Of a DNA stretch of 64,000 nucleotides, positions 18,589 to 27,682 are shown one piece after another; position 1 is the stretch's first letter, and each line of letters starts with the position of its first letter. The translations under genes were made by a program, and so were the position numbers. The notes under the pieces were generated by a model. It was not told where the DNA came from and ran no database searches. It saw only the letters and a program-made list of their open reading frames with translations. Source of the stretch: Methylomagnum ishizawai (GTDB taxonomy: Bacteria > Pseudomonadota > Gammaproteobacteria > Methylococcales > Methylococcaceae); the NCBI RefSeq assembly GCF_900155475.1, contig NZ_FXAM01000001.1, positions 3,048,881 through 3,112,880 on the forward strand. Direction: 5' to 3'.

Positions 18589-19824
18589 TCACTTCTTGAA
18601 GTTGTTCACCACCACCGTGCCCCCGGAAACCACCAAATCCGGGTATTCCAGAATTTTGAAGCGCTCGAAGGCGTTACCGCGCACGGCGATCATATCGGCG
18701 GGCGCATCGGGCGTCAGGGTGCCCAGCTTGGCAATCCCGAGATGCTCGCCAGCCCTGGAGGTCGCCGCCTTGAACACGTTCAGCACGTCGGCGAAGTCGA
18801 TGCCATCGCCGCTGGTCAGGTGCAGCATGAGATGCATTTCCTCGCCGTTCACTCCCCACGGCACGTTGTCGTGGCCGATCTCGGAACCATAGAGATAGCG
18901 GTCGTACAGCCCGTGTTCCTCCATGGCGTGGGTCAGGGTGTGGGCATTGGCGAAGATGCCCACGCAGGAAGCAAGCGTGTCGAGGGTGGTCACGAACCGC
19001 ATATCGGCATGGACGGCGTCGTGCAGGGTGGTTTCGTCGATGGCCGCGCAGGGGATGTGGGCCAATTCATCGACCCCGCCATCGATGGCGGTCCTGAGTC
19101 CCGCCGCCTCGCCGACATGGGCCGTCACCCGTTTGCCGAGCCTATGGGCCTCGCTGGTGATCGCCCGCACGGTCGCCAGGTCCAGCACCGGCCAAGGGGT
19201 CGCCGGAATGCCGCCGCCATGGTCGTTCATCCAGGGCGCTCCCGGCTCGCCGCCCGGTTCCAGCGCGATCTTGATGACCACCGCGCCGCCCGCCACCAAT
19301 TGCCGGACCACCGTCCGGGCCTGCTTGGCGGAAGCCACCTCGATACCGATCTTGTCCAGCCCGCCGGTCCCGCCGAAGATGTTCAGCGGATAGCCGCCCG
19401 GTGCCTGGATGATGGGACCGGCGCTGACCAGCCGGAGCGCACCATCCCCGCCCTGTGGCGGCAACAGCGGCCCGCCCACGTCGCGCACGGTGGTGACGCC
19501 ATGCTTCAGCACCACCAGCGGATCGACGTTTTGATAGGTCAGATGCGCGTGCGATTCGATGATGCCGGGCAACAAGGTGGCATCGCCCAGCCTGATCCGT
19601 TTCGCGCACTGGGATTTGAGGCTATTGAAAGCGCCAACCTGGGCGACTTTCCCATCCTTGGTCAGCACCGCCGTATCCGTCAGCACATCGTAGCCATCGA
19701 ACACCCGGTCGGCGGTCACAATCATGCAGCTTTCCGCCGCCACCGCCCCGCCGCCCAATCCCTGCCACAGCAGCGCCGCCACCGCCCAACGCTTGAAACC
19801 GCGCCCCCAATGCTTGGAACCCAT
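18589..19824 (-). CDS. Exported metal-dependent amidohydrolase
   Basis: 411 residues with a signal peptide (about 1-30, ending GGGAVAAES). The amidohydrolase TIM barrel has the metal-binding SHAHLT (H92, H94) after the strand LLPGIIE, a likely metal-bridging Lys in VVIKIALEP, then later His residues (TAHVGE, ELAHI) and a catalytic Asp in TTLDTLA. It belongs to the imidazolonepropionase/dipeptidase-like branch that hydrolyses amide or cyclic amide bonds. The substrate is unknown. The ATG has a strong ribosome site (TAGGAGG, 6 bases away). It stands alone between two intergenic regions and has its own terminator. Confidence 0.85.
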   Translation of the reverse strand: MGSKHWGRGFKRWAVAALLWQGLGGGAVAAESCMIVTADRVFDGYDVLTDTAVLTKDGKVAQVGAFNSLKSQCAKRIRLGDATLLPGIIESHAHLTYQNVDPLVVLKHGVTTVRDVGGPLLPPQGGDGALRLVSAGPIIQAPGGYPLNIFGGTGGLDKIGIEVASAKQARTVVRQLVAGGAVVIKIALEPGGEPGAPWMNDHGGGIPATPWPVLDLATVRAITSEAHRLGKRVTAHVGEAAGLRTAIDGGVDELAHIPCAAIDETTLHDAVHADMRFVTTLDTLASCVGIFANAHTLTHAMEEHGLYDRYLYGSEIGHDNVPWGVNGEEMHLMLHLTSGDGIDFADVLNVFKAATSRAGEHLGIAKLGTLTPDAPADMIAVRGNAFERFKILEYPDLVVSGGTVVVNNFKK

Positions 19825-20111
19825 TGAATCCTCCTAAGACTCGTGTATTTGATGTATCGACGATGTAACACCGGGCCAATCATAGGGACCGCCCGGCGGA
19901 ACACGGGTCTAAGCACACGCCAAGCCAAACCCCGGAGGCCGGGATTCAACGGCCATCCGTTCCGTCCCGGCCTCCGATATAACGGATATCGCGGGAGGGC
20001 ATGCGCGATAAGACACACCCCGACGTTCCCCTGCCCAGCCCCCGGATTCAGCCGTCATTCAGCCAGTTCCGCCTAAGCTAGGCCCCGTCCATCCACCCAA
20101 GGAGCAAGCCC

Positions 20112-20552
20112 ATGCGCGAACTCATCGTCCTGGCCACCCTCGCCGTCCTGGCCATGGCCCCCACAGCCCATGCCGACGGCGACGGCTGGCGCTGGGAACA
20201 CGAGCATCATCATCACCATCACGGCGGATATCGACCCGGTTGGGGACCGGGTGGCTGGGGCCGGGCCTACTACCCGCCGCCGCCGGTTTACTATCGACCA
20301 CCCCCGGTGATCGTCGAACGCTATTACGCGCCCCCGCCACCGCCCCCCCGCGTCATCTACCGGGAAGTGCCGGTCTACCGCCAGCCCATGGCCTATCCGC
20401 GCCATCATGGCCGGGCCTCCGAAACCGTGCCCATGGTCGCGGGCGGCATCCTTGGCGGCGCCATCGGCAATCAAGCGGGGCGTGGCGACCCGGTGGCGAC
20501 CATCGGCGGCGCGGTCTTGGGCACGGTCATCGGTCATGAGGTCGCCGAGTGA
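20112..20552 (+). CDS. Exported glycine-zipper (2TM) protein with His- and Pro-rich stretch
   Basis: 146 residues. A signal peptide (1-21, ending TAHA) is followed by a low-complexity segment: an EHEH plus six His run at about residues 32-39, a Gly/Trp/Tyr stretch, and Pro/Tyr repeats around 55-80. The C-terminus (about 105-140) is a glycine zipper, VAGGILGGAIGNQAGRGD then IGGAVLGTVIGH, which forms paired membrane helices in outer-membrane lipoproteins of the SlyB/RcnB type. There is no lipobox Cys. It probably sits in the envelope. The His run could bind metal, but this is inference. Confidence 0.8.
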   Translation: MRELIVLATLAVLAMAPTAHADGDGWRWEHEHHHHHHGGYRPGWGPGGWGRAYYPPPPVYYRPPPVIVERYYAPPPPPPRVIYREVPVYRQPMAYPRHHGRASETVPMVAGGILGGAIGNQAGRGDPVATIGGAVLGTVIGHEVAE

Positions 20553-20563
20553 GCAGGCCGGGG

Positions 20564-22171
20564 CTAGCCCGGACGGGGATGGGTAGGTGGATAAGGCATG
20601 GGATCGCACACCATGCCTTCCCGCGCCTGGAAACAGGATTGGAATAATCCGGCAAAAAACCCCTCCCCTTTCTGCAAATAGCCTTGATACCAACCCATCC
20701 AATGGCTACCGCCCACTTCTTGTTTGCCCAACGCCTCGGCGGCCAGAATCGCCTTGCCACCATTGATGGTTTTCTTCCGCAAATGCTCGGCGGACCGGAT
20801 TCGGAATTCCCGATAATGCCCGCCCAAACCATAACCGCTCAAATAAGCCACCGCCCCGCTCCCCGCCACGGAGAGATTATGATTACCTTGGGAAATAAGA
20901 TATTTCGGATCGGCCCTGAGCGCCACCTTGGCCGATACCGGATTGATCGGCGTGCGATATTCCATCCAGTCGAACAATGGGGTTCCTTCCGCCGCCGGTT
21001 CCCCCCGGACCGGCATATAGAAACTCTTGGGGAAAATCACGGCATCGACCGCTTCCGGCACACCGGCCAGCATAGCCTCCAAAGGCCGTTCCAGGCAAAG
21101 GAACTCATCGGCATCCACCGGAAATACCCAGCGCAATTCCGGCCAGATCGCGCAGGCCAAGCGGAAAGCCCCGGTGGTGAATTCCGACTGCAAATGCGCG
21201 ACCACCGGGTCTTCGATGATAATCACCGCCGCATCGGCGAATCGCTGTTTAAATACCTCGACCGCCGCCCGGCTGCCATCGGTAGAGCCATTATCGATCA
21301 GCACGAATTTCCGAAATCCCAGCGCATAATGCCAATCCAGGTTCAAGCCAATGATATCCTCTTCGTCCTTGATCATGGATACCCAGGCGATATAGGGAAT
21401 CGGTTCCGCCGTGAATAGCAACTCGTGCTTCCGTTGCAAATCCTTGCCGCGCAAATCGACCTGTAAAGTACGGTACCAATCCAGGCGGTTGGCGTCCTCC
21501 TGCTTGAGTACCAGGGGGCTGGTGCCCAATTCGTATCGGCGTTCCCGGTCGAAATAGGCATGGAGGGCCAACCCTTCGCGGACGGCGATGGCAGGGGGCC
21601 AAGCCCATTCCTGGTAGGAAAAACCATGTTTCCCATTCCCGATCTTGGTCTTGCGCAAATCCTCGCGGAATATATCGGCATCGACCTTGCCCAAAAGCTG
21701 GTTACCGACATAGAAATATACCGGCACGGGTTTATCGAGTTCTTCCGGGTCCATCGCCCAGCCGCAGATTTTACCGTCGAGGGAAATACCATCCAGCCGC
21801 CCTGCCAAACGCCGATAGCGCAAATCATGGGCATTGCCCAGCAAGGCATCGATAGCCGCCTGATCCAAGCAAGCCGGGCTATTTTGCAACTCGCGGGTTC
21901 CCTGTTCATCGAAATAGGCATGGACCTTATCGCCGGGCCGCCACTGGGCCAATACTTTAAGCGGGGGAATCCACCCAAACCCCAAGGCTTGCCGGGACAA
22001 ACCGGTGCTTTCTATATCGGGCCTGGGATGGACCGCCGGGACACTCGCCAGCAAGCGTTGCCCGGCGTAGAGATAGATCGATCTTTGCGCCTTGGCATCC
22101 CCAGAACCCTCCACCCAACCATAAATCACCCCTTGGGAATGTATCCCCTCGAATACCCCTTTCTCCAACAC
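20564..22171 (-). CDS. Glycosyltransferase (family 2 type) with duplicated N-terminal module
   Basis: 535 residues with a GTG start after a GGGGGT ribosome site. The C-terminal part (about 245-500) is a GT-A glycosyltransferase of the GT2/GT92-like group, with SMIKDEEDIIGLNLDWHYALG, VLIDNGSTDGS and the metal-binding VDADEFL. The N-terminus holds two copies of a module of about 100 residues (about 1-110 and 118-230). Each has G.I.GW, then .Y.Y.G..LL and a final H-A-Y-F-D followed by R-E-L or Y-E-L. The module may bind glycan. Its G+C is lower than its neighbours. The acceptor is unknown. Confidence 0.82.
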   Translation of the reverse strand: MLEKGVFEGIHSQGVIYGWVEGSGDAKAQRSIYLYAGQRLLASVPAVHPRPDIESTGLSRQALGFGWIPPLKVLAQWRPGDKVHAYFDEQGTRELQNSPACLDQAAIDALLGNAHDLRYRRLAGRLDGISLDGKICGWAMDPEELDKPVPVYFYVGNQLLGKVDADIFREDLRKTKIGNGKHGFSYQEWAWPPAIAVREGLALHAYFDRERRYELGTSPLVLKQEDANRLDWYRTLQVDLRGKDLQRKHELLFTAEPIPYIAWVSMIKDEEDIIGLNLDWHYALGFRKFVLIDNGSTDGSRAAVEVFKQRFADAAVIIIEDPVVAHLQSEFTTGAFRLACAIWPELRWVFPVDADEFLCLERPLEAMLAGVPEAVDAVIFPKSFYMPVRGEPAAEGTPLFDWMEYRTPINPVSAKVALRADPKYLISQGNHNLSVAGSGAVAYLSGYGLGGHYREFRIRSAEHLRKKTINGGKAILAAEALGKQEVGGSHWMGWYQGYLQKGEGFFAGLFQSCFQAREGMVCDPMPYPPTHPRPG

Positions 22172-22344
22172 AACCCCCTATTCTGATGGCAACTATCCAA
22201 CCGGCCAGAGATAGGTCCGCCGACTACATCATCGAAGCCTGGACCAAACCTCCGCCGCCGGGTTTTCATTTATAACAACAGCCGGGATAATCTATCATAT
22301 CTCGGCCCACCGGGTTTTTCCTTCCCCATTGCCGACCACCGCCC

Positions 22345-23022
22345 ATGCGCCTCCTCATCATCGAAGACGAAACCGAACTCCGCACCCAACTCCGCTCCGG
22401 GCTGCAAGCCCAGGGCTACGCCGTGGACGCCGCCGCCGACGGCCAGGAGGGCCATTATCTCGGCACCGAATATCCCTTCGATCTCGCCATCGTCGATCTG
22501 GGCCTGCCGATCTTGCCGGGAATCGAAGTGGTCCGGCGCTGGCGGGCGCGGGGCATCGCCTTCCCGGTCCTGATCCTCACCGCCCAAGGCCGTTGGCAGG
22601 ACAAGGTCGAAGGTTTGAACGCCGGGGCCGACGATTATCTGGTCAAGCCGTTCCAGTTCGAGGAACTCCTGGCACGGATCAAGGCGCTGCTGCGGCGGGC
22701 GGCGGGCGTGGCCCAGTCCAGCCTGCGCTGCGGTCCCGTCGTGCTGGATTTGGCGAGCCAGCGGGTCGAGTCAGAAGGCCGTCCGGTCGAACTCACCGCC
22801 CAGGAATACAAGCTGCTGGAATATCTGATGCTGCACACCGGCGAAGTGGTGTCCAAAACCACCCTGACCGAGCATCTCTACGACCAGGATTTCGATCTCG
22901 ATAGCAATGTGATCGAAGTGTTCGTGGCCCGGCTGCGCAAGAAGCTCGACCCCGACAACCGCCTCAAGCCCATCGAAACCCTCAGGGGCCGGGGCTACCG
23001 CTTCACCCTGGCCCGCGGCTGA
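22345..23022 (+). CDS. OmpR/PhoB-family response regulator (PhoP/QseB-like)
   Basis: 225 residues. The receiver domain (1-120) has the acidic pair in IIEDETE, the phospho-acceptor Asp in IVDLGLP and the Lys in LVKPFQ. The C-terminal winged helix (about 128-222) shows the usual LTAQEYKLLEYL and LRGRGYRF. The protein is a transcription factor activated by phosphorylation. The partner kinase follows, with start and stop overlapping as TGATG, so the two form one operon. The similarity is nearest to PhoP and QseB, but the input signal and targets are unknown. Confidence 0.93.
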   Translation: MRLLIIEDETELRTQLRSGLQAQGYAVDAAADGQEGHYLGTEYPFDLAIVDLGLPILPGIEVVRRWRARGIAFPVLILTAQGRWQDKVEGLNAGADDYLVKPFQFEELLARIKALLRRAAGVAQSSLRCGPVVLDLASQRVESEGRPVELTAQEYKLLEYLMLHTGEVVSKTTLTEHLYDQDFDLDSNVIEVFVARLRKKLDPDNRLKPIETLRGRGYRFTLARG

Positions 23023-24377
23023 TGGGCTATTCGCTGCAAGCACGGGCCTTGCTGTTCGCCAGCCTGGCCCTGGCGGCGTTCTTGGGACTGACCGGCTTGG
23101 TGCTGGACGAAGCTTTCAGCGATAGCGCCGAGGCGGTCATGCGCGACCGGCTGCGCGGCTATGGCGAACCGCTCAAGGCCAGCATCGAAAAAGACCACCT
23201 CGACGCCCTCAAAACCCTGCCGCAAACCCTCAACGACCGCTTCGGCCAGCCCGGTTCCGGCCTGTACGCCACCCTGGTCCGGCAAACCGACCAGAAGCGC
23301 GAATGGGTATCGGATTCGGCCCAGAACCTCGACATTCCCTGGCCGCCGCTGCCCGGCTATTGGACCGCCCGGCTCGATCCCATCCAACTCGCCAACGGCA
23401 CCCAACTCCACGTGCTGAGCCTCCGGCTGGATTACGCCACCGCCAAAAACCGCGCCCCCGTCGCCCACATCCTCCAGGTCGCCGAAACCCTGGACGACAA
23501 GGAAAGCTACTACTATGGGCGGATGAACCACGTCCGGCGCGACCTGTGGCGCTGGTTCGGCGGCGCGGCCTTGCTGTTGCTGCTGCTACAGGCCTTGATC
23601 CTGCGGCGCTGTTTCGCGCCCTTGCGGCGGGTGGCGGCGGATATCCGCAAGATCGAGGCGGGCCGGGCCGAACGGCTGACCGGCTTCTACCCCAGGGAAT
23701 TACACGGCCTCACCGGCAACCTCAACGCCCTGTTGGACCAGGCCGAATCGCACCTCGCCCGCTACCGCGACGCGCTGGGCGACCTGGCCCACAGCCTAAA
23801 AACCCCGCTGGCCGTGCTGCGCGGCAGCTTCGACGCGCCCCAGGAAGACGGCAAAACGGTGGCCCTGGAGCAGATCGAGCGCATGAACCGCATCGTCGAA
23901 TACCAGTTGAAACGCGCCGCCGCCGCCGGGCGCAGCCACCTGGCCCCGCCGGTTGTCGTGGCCGACAAGGCCCGGCAATTGGTCGCCGCCTTGAACAAGG
24001 TCTATGCCGACAAGGGCGTGGTTTGCGAAAGCCGGATCGATCCCGATTTGATGTTCCGGGGCGACGAGGGGGATTTGCTGGAAATCCTCGGCAACCTGAC
24101 CGAGAACGCCTACAAATGGGCGCGGAACCGGGTGGCGCTGGGTGCCCGCCACGGCGAGGCCGGCCTGGAAATCACGGTCGAGGACGACGGCCCCGGCATC
24201 CCGCCCGCGGTGGCCGAGCGCCTCTTGAAGCGCGGCGAGCGGGCCGATCCTTCGGTGCCGGGGCACGGGTTGGGGCTGGCCATCGTCCATTCCATCGTGC
24301 GGACCTATGGCGGGCGGCTGGAACTGGGACGCAGCCCCTTGGGCGGGGCCGCCATCGTGGTGAAGGCGCTGGGCTGA
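23022..24377 (+). CDS. Sensor histidine kinase (PhoQ-like)
   Basis: 451 residues. There is a membrane helix at about 7-27, a periplasmic domain of roughly 145 residues, a second helix at about 178-198 and a HAMP-like linker. The phospho-acceptor helix reads GDLAHSLKTPL, with His in the SLKTP variant typical of PhoQ. The ATPase domain has the N-box NLTENAYKW, DDGPGIP and GHGLGLAIV. It would phosphorylate the regulator encoded immediately upstream. The periplasmic domain holds a moderate number of acidic residues but no distinct metal-binding patch that I can identify. Confidence 0.93.
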   Translation: MGYSLQARALLFASLALAAFLGLTGLVLDEAFSDSAEAVMRDRLRGYGEPLKASIEKDHLDALKTLPQTLNDRFGQPGSGLYATLVRQTDQKREWVSDSAQNLDIPWPPLPGYWTARLDPIQLANGTQLHVLSLRLDYATAKNRAPVAHILQVAETLDDKESYYYGRMNHVRRDLWRWFGGAALLLLLLQALILRRCFAPLRRVAADIRKIEAGRAERLTGFYPRELHGLTGNLNALLDQAESHLARYRDALGDLAHSLKTPLAVLRGSFDAPQEDGKTVALEQIERMNRIVEYQLKRAAAAGRSHLAPPVVVADKARQLVAALNKVYADKGVVCESRIDPDLMFRGDEGDLLEILGNLTENAYKWARNRVALGARHGEAGLEITVEDDGPGIPPAVAERLLKRGERADPSVPGHGLGLAIVHSIVRTYGGRLELGRSPLGGAAIVVKALG

Positions 24378-24425
24378 ACCGGACACGGGGGCGAGCGTCC
24401 AGGATTCCCCGCCCCGCGATACGGG

Positions 24426-24680
24426 CTATTTCTGCTTCATTTCCTTCTTCAATTCCTGCAAAGCCTTGGCGCAGCCGACCGACATCGATTCCTTCTGCGC
24501 CATCAGGCATTCCTTGATGCGCCCGCCGCCCGGTTCGACATTGGGACAAAGCCGCTCCACATCGGCCTTGCAATAGGTGCGCAGGGTTTGGGCCTCGTGG
24601 GGGTCCAAACCCTGGGCGACGGCCAGCGCTGGCAGCACCAGCAGGGCGGCGGACAGGAACGATACAGCGCGTAGGATCAT
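24426..24680 (-). CDS. Small exported cysteine-rich repeat protein
   Basis: 84 residues with a signal peptide (about 1-23, ending ALAVAQG). The mature part has the pattern YCKADVERLCP-x-x-x-PGGGRIKECL and then VGCAKAL, matching the cysteine-rich repeat family (PF00839) seen in periplasmic proteins of proteobacteria. Four Cys residues probably form two disulphides. The ATG at 24680 has a perfect ribosome site (AGGAGG, about 6 bases upstream), which decides the start over a longer frame. The function of the family is unknown. It has a promoter region of its own behind the terminator of the DUF5610 gene. Confidence 0.85.
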   Translation of the reverse strand: MILRAVSFLSAALLVLPALAVAQGLDPHEAQTLRTYCKADVERLCPNVEPGGGRIKECLMAQKESMSVGCAKALQELKKEMKQK

Positions 24681-24795
24681 AGCTTGCCTCCTGGGGATGA
24701 TGGATGGGGTCGGCCCCGGCGCATCGGCCAGGGCGGCGGGCATGTTGCGCCGGGGACGCGGGACCGTCAAGCGCGGGAGGATGAAACCTCCAGGC

Positions 24796-24828
24796 AAAAA
24801 CAAGGCCGCCCGCGGTATCGGGCGGCCT
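24796..24828 (-). terminator. Rho-independent terminator of the DUF5610 gene
   Basis: A perfect 10-base-pair stem (24803-24812 with 24819-24828) and a 6-base loop. On the minus strand it is followed by TTGTTTTTG. It lies 43 bases after the DUF5610 stop codon. Confidence 0.85.
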
Positions 24829-24871
24829 CTCTTCCGGCGCATCTTCCATACGCCCAGTCTCAGGAGGAAAC

Positions 24872-26101
24872 TCATTGTCCCTGGGACAAAGCGTAGTCGC
24901 CCCCGGCGAATTGGCCCAATAAATCTTTCACGCGCTGTAAAGCCGGGTCGGTCTCCGGCTGTTGGGTCAGCCCTTGGGCCTGAGCGATGCCGCCGAACAA
25001 ATCGGACAAGGCCTGGCCGGGATCGGCGAACACCTGCGACGCCTGGGCCGATTGGAACAGCTTGCGCAGGTCGGCGGTGGCGTTCACGGCGTCCTGGATC
25101 GACGGGGCCGGGGCAGTGGCGGTCGCGGCGGTGGACTGGTAAGCGGCCACGGCGCGGGTTTCCACGGTCTGGGTCAGCTTGAGCGAGAAACCGGCCAGTT
25201 CTTGGTGATCGAAACCCATCTTCGCCGCTTGCTGGAACGCGGCCTGCACATCGCCGTTGAAGAACCGTCCGGCCAAGCCCTGCACATCCTTGACCAAGGC
25301 GGCGATGGCCTTTTGCTCGCCCGCGTCCAGATCGCCCTCGACACTGAAATCCAGGCGGCTCGATTGGTATTGGACGAGGCTGGCGCCGGATTCCGCGCCA
25401 TCCCGGCCCTGGCTGGCGAAGGCGGTGAGGGCCGCGCCTTGTTCGCCCCGGAATTTGAAGTTGATCCGGTCGCCGTCGGCGGTTTGGATCGAGAGGCTGA
25501 CGGCGTTGGTCTCGACCTGTGCGAAGCTGGCCGCCGCGGCTTGGCTCAGGGAGGTGGCCGTGGCCGGGTCCGTCACGGTCGGGACCGTGTCGGCGGAGCC
25601 GCCCCGGCCAAGATGGTCCAGGCCGTCCATCACCCGGCCATAGGTGTCGTCGATGTTCTGCGCCACCCCGCCTTGCAACATCCCCATGCCCTTCAGCACA
25701 TCACGGGCATCGGCGAAACCCTGCTCGATGCCCTGCCGGGCCTGGTCCAGCAGCGCCGCCCGCTTATCGGCGTCCTCGACCTTGGCGAGGCGCTGGCCGA
25801 CGAAATCGACGATGCGGCCCGCCACGGCGGCGGGCGAGAAATCCTCGAACCGGGCCGGTTTCGCGGAGGAAGCCGCCTGGGCGTCCTGCCCGTCCAAGGC
25901 GGAACGCAGGCGCTGGCCGACATAGGATTCCAGCAGGTCGGGGGTTTTATTGGCGGTCGATGTCGGGGTTCCGGGGCTGTGGCTGGCCTGGGCGGCACCG
26001 GAAGCGGACGGGTCCGCGTTGACCACGGTCGCGCCTTGGCGGCGCAAGGTCTGGAATAGGTCCAAGCGCGGCGAGGCGGAATTCTGGGGGAGGATATTCA
26101 T
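24872..26101 (-). CDS. DUF5610-like protein
   Basis: 409 residues, cytoplasmic in appearance: no signal peptide and no membrane helix. The first 55 residues are low-complexity (Ser, Ala, Thr, Pro). Residues about 55-170 form helices with ESYVGQRLRSAL and VAGRIVDFVGQRL, like the DUF5610 domain. A middle part (about 190-270) alternates strands (SLSIQTADGDRINFKFRG), and a helical C-terminus follows. This layout is seen in uncharacterised proteins of gammaproteobacteria, sometimes near motility genes. I can give no function. The upstream gene is on the same strand but 114 bases away. Confidence 0.65.
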   Translation of the reverse strand: MNILPQNSASPRLDLFQTLRRQGATVVNADPSASGAAQASHSPGTPTSTANKTPDLLESYVGQRLRSALDGQDAQAASSAKPARFEDFSPAAVAGRIVDFVGQRLAKVEDADKRAALLDQARQGIEQGFADARDVLKGMGMLQGGVAQNIDDTYGRVMDGLDHLGRGGSADTVPTVTDPATATSLSQAAAASFAQVETNAVSLSIQTADGDRINFKFRGEQGAALTAFASQGRDGAESGASLVQYQSSRLDFSVEGDLDAGEQKAIAALVKDVQGLAGRFFNGDVQAAFQQAAKMGFDHQELAGFSLKLTQTVETRAVAAYQSTAATATAPAPSIQDAVNATADLRKLFQSAQASQVFADPGQALSDLFGGIAQAQGLTQQPETDPALQRVKDLLGQFAGGDYALSQGQ

Positions 26102-26173
26102 GGCGGCTTACCCTGGGAACGGGGACGACTCGCCAAGATAACGGCTGGGATGGGGTTTCCTTTAACCCTGGGG

Positions 26174-26189
26174 CGGGCATCCCTGCCCG
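26174..26189 (-). terminator. Possible terminator hairpin after sgaA
   Basis: CGGGCA pairs with TGCCCG around a 4-base loop, extended by GGGG/CCCC with one bulge. It lies 27 bases after the aminotransferase stop. The T-tract is poor, so it may be an mRNA-stabilising hairpin rather than a true terminator. Confidence 0.4.
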
Positions 26190-26215
26190 CACCCCGATAC
26201 CAAGACCGCGAAGGC

Positions 26216-27409
26216 TCAATAACCCTTCGCCGCCAACACCGCCTGCGCGGCGGGCACCGCGACTCCGGCGGCAATAGGAGCCTTCATTTCGCTCAACACG
26301 GCTTCCAGCGCGGTCAGGCAGAACACCACGTTCTTGGCCGAAGCGCCGTGGCCCATGAGGCCCACGCGCCAAATCTTCCCGGCCAGATCGCCCAAGCCCG
26401 CGCCGATTTCCAGGCCGTAGCGCTTGAGCAGCAAGCCGCGCACCGCCGCGTCGTCCACGCCCTGGGGGATGGTGACGGAATTCAACTGCGGCAGGCGCGA
26501 ACCTTCCGGCACCACGAAGCTAAGGCCCAAAGCCTCGAAACCGGCCTTCAGGGCTTCGTGCATGTCGGTGTGGCGCTTCCAGGAATGCTCGACGCCTTCT
26601 TCCTGCAACATCACCAAGGCTTCGTGCAGGCCATAGAGCCCATTGATCGGCGCGGTATGGTGATAGGCCCGCTTGGTGCCGCCGCCCCAATAATTCATGA
26701 CCAGGCTCAAGTCGAGGAACCAGCTTTGGCACGGGGTCTTGCGGGCCTTGATCTTCTCCACGGCGCGCGGCCCGAAACTGACCGGCGACAAGCCGGGCGC
26801 GCAGGACAGGCATTTCTGCGAACCGGAATAGATGGCGTCGATGCCCCAAGCATCCACTTCCAGCGGCGAACCGCCCAGCGAAGTCACCGCGTCCACGATC
26901 ACGAGACAGCCCTGGTCATGGGCCAACCGGGTGATGGTTTCGGCATCGGACAGGGCGCCGGTGGAGGTCTCGGCCTGGACGAAGGCCACGATCTTGGCGT
27001 CTGGATGCGCGGCCAGGGCTTCGGCCACCTTGTTCGGGTCCACCGGCTTGCCCCATTCGTCCTTGACCATGATGGCGGTCGCGCCGGAGCGCTCGACGTT
27101 CTCCTTCATGCGCCCGCCGAACACGCCGTTCTGGCAGACGATGACCTTGTCGCCCGGTTCGACCAGGTTGACGAAGCAGGTTTCCATCCCGGCGGAACCC
27201 GGCGCGGATACCGGCAGGGTCAGTTCGTTCCGGGTGCGGAAGGCGTAGTGCAGGAGGCTCTTCATCTCGTCCATCATGCCCACGAACACGGGATCGAGAT
27301 GGCCGATGGTCGGCCTCGCCATGGCTTCCAGGATGCGGGGATGGACATCGGACGGACCCGGCCCCATCAGCGTGCGGATCGGCGGGTTGAAAGATCGGAT
27401 AGTCGTCAT
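26216..27409 (-). CDS. sgaA: Serine-glyoxylate aminotransferase (PLP enzyme)
   Basis: 397 residues, the usual length. It is a class V aminotransferase: GPGPSDVHPRIL at the start, the PLP-contacting Asp in VIVDAVTSLGG (D173), and the PLP Lys in IYSGSQKCLS (K199). It moves the amino group of serine to glyoxylate, giving hydroxypyruvate and glycine. This is a key step in the serine cycle of methylotrophs, and part of glyoxylate disposal in methanotrophs. Alanine-glyoxylate activity is a possible alternative. No other serine-cycle gene is within the window. It appears to be transcribed on its own. Confidence 0.92.
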   Translation of the reverse strand: MTTIRSFNPPIRTLMGPGPSDVHPRILEAMARPTIGHLDPVFVGMMDEMKSLLHYAFRTRNELTLPVSAPGSAGMETCFVNLVEPGDKVIVCQNGVFGGRMKENVERSGATAIMVKDEWGKPVDPNKVAEALAAHPDAKIVAFVQAETSTGALSDAETITRLAHDQGCLVIVDAVTSLGGSPLEVDAWGIDAIYSGSQKCLSCAPGLSPVSFGPRAVEKIKARKTPCQSWFLDLSLVMNYWGGGTKRAYHHTAPINGLYGLHEALVMLQEEGVEHSWKRHTDMHEALKAGFEALGLSFVVPEGSRLPQLNSVTIPQGVDDAAVRGLLLKRYGLEIGAGLGDLAGKIWRVGLMGHGASAKNVVFCLTALEAVLSEMKAPIAAGVAVPAAQAVLAAKGY

Positions 27410-27682
27410 AGTGGTTTTCTAATGCGGTGGTTGATGGAATCTTCGGGGATATCGGCGAGCCGCCGCCAAGCGACAAAAAAGCCTCCAGGTCCGGCCAGCC
27501 GGTGCGATGCCAACGGTTTCCATGGGATTCAAAGGAGGCGGGGCGGTCTCTGCGGGGAGGGCCATCATGCCATAGCGGCGAATCGGCCAGCAAGCCACGC
27601 CCCAAAACCCACGGCGCTCCCCTACCCGGCCCGCCGCCGGAGGATTAGACTCCACACCCTTCTTGCCCTATTGGGAAACACC

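Noticed and set aside
17258-18592. Long minus-strand open frame of 444 codons opposite the Hsp70 gene
   Set aside because: It is the mirror of the Hsp70 coding frame in GC-rich DNA. It has no domain motif, and the plus strand holds a clear Hsp70 sequence.
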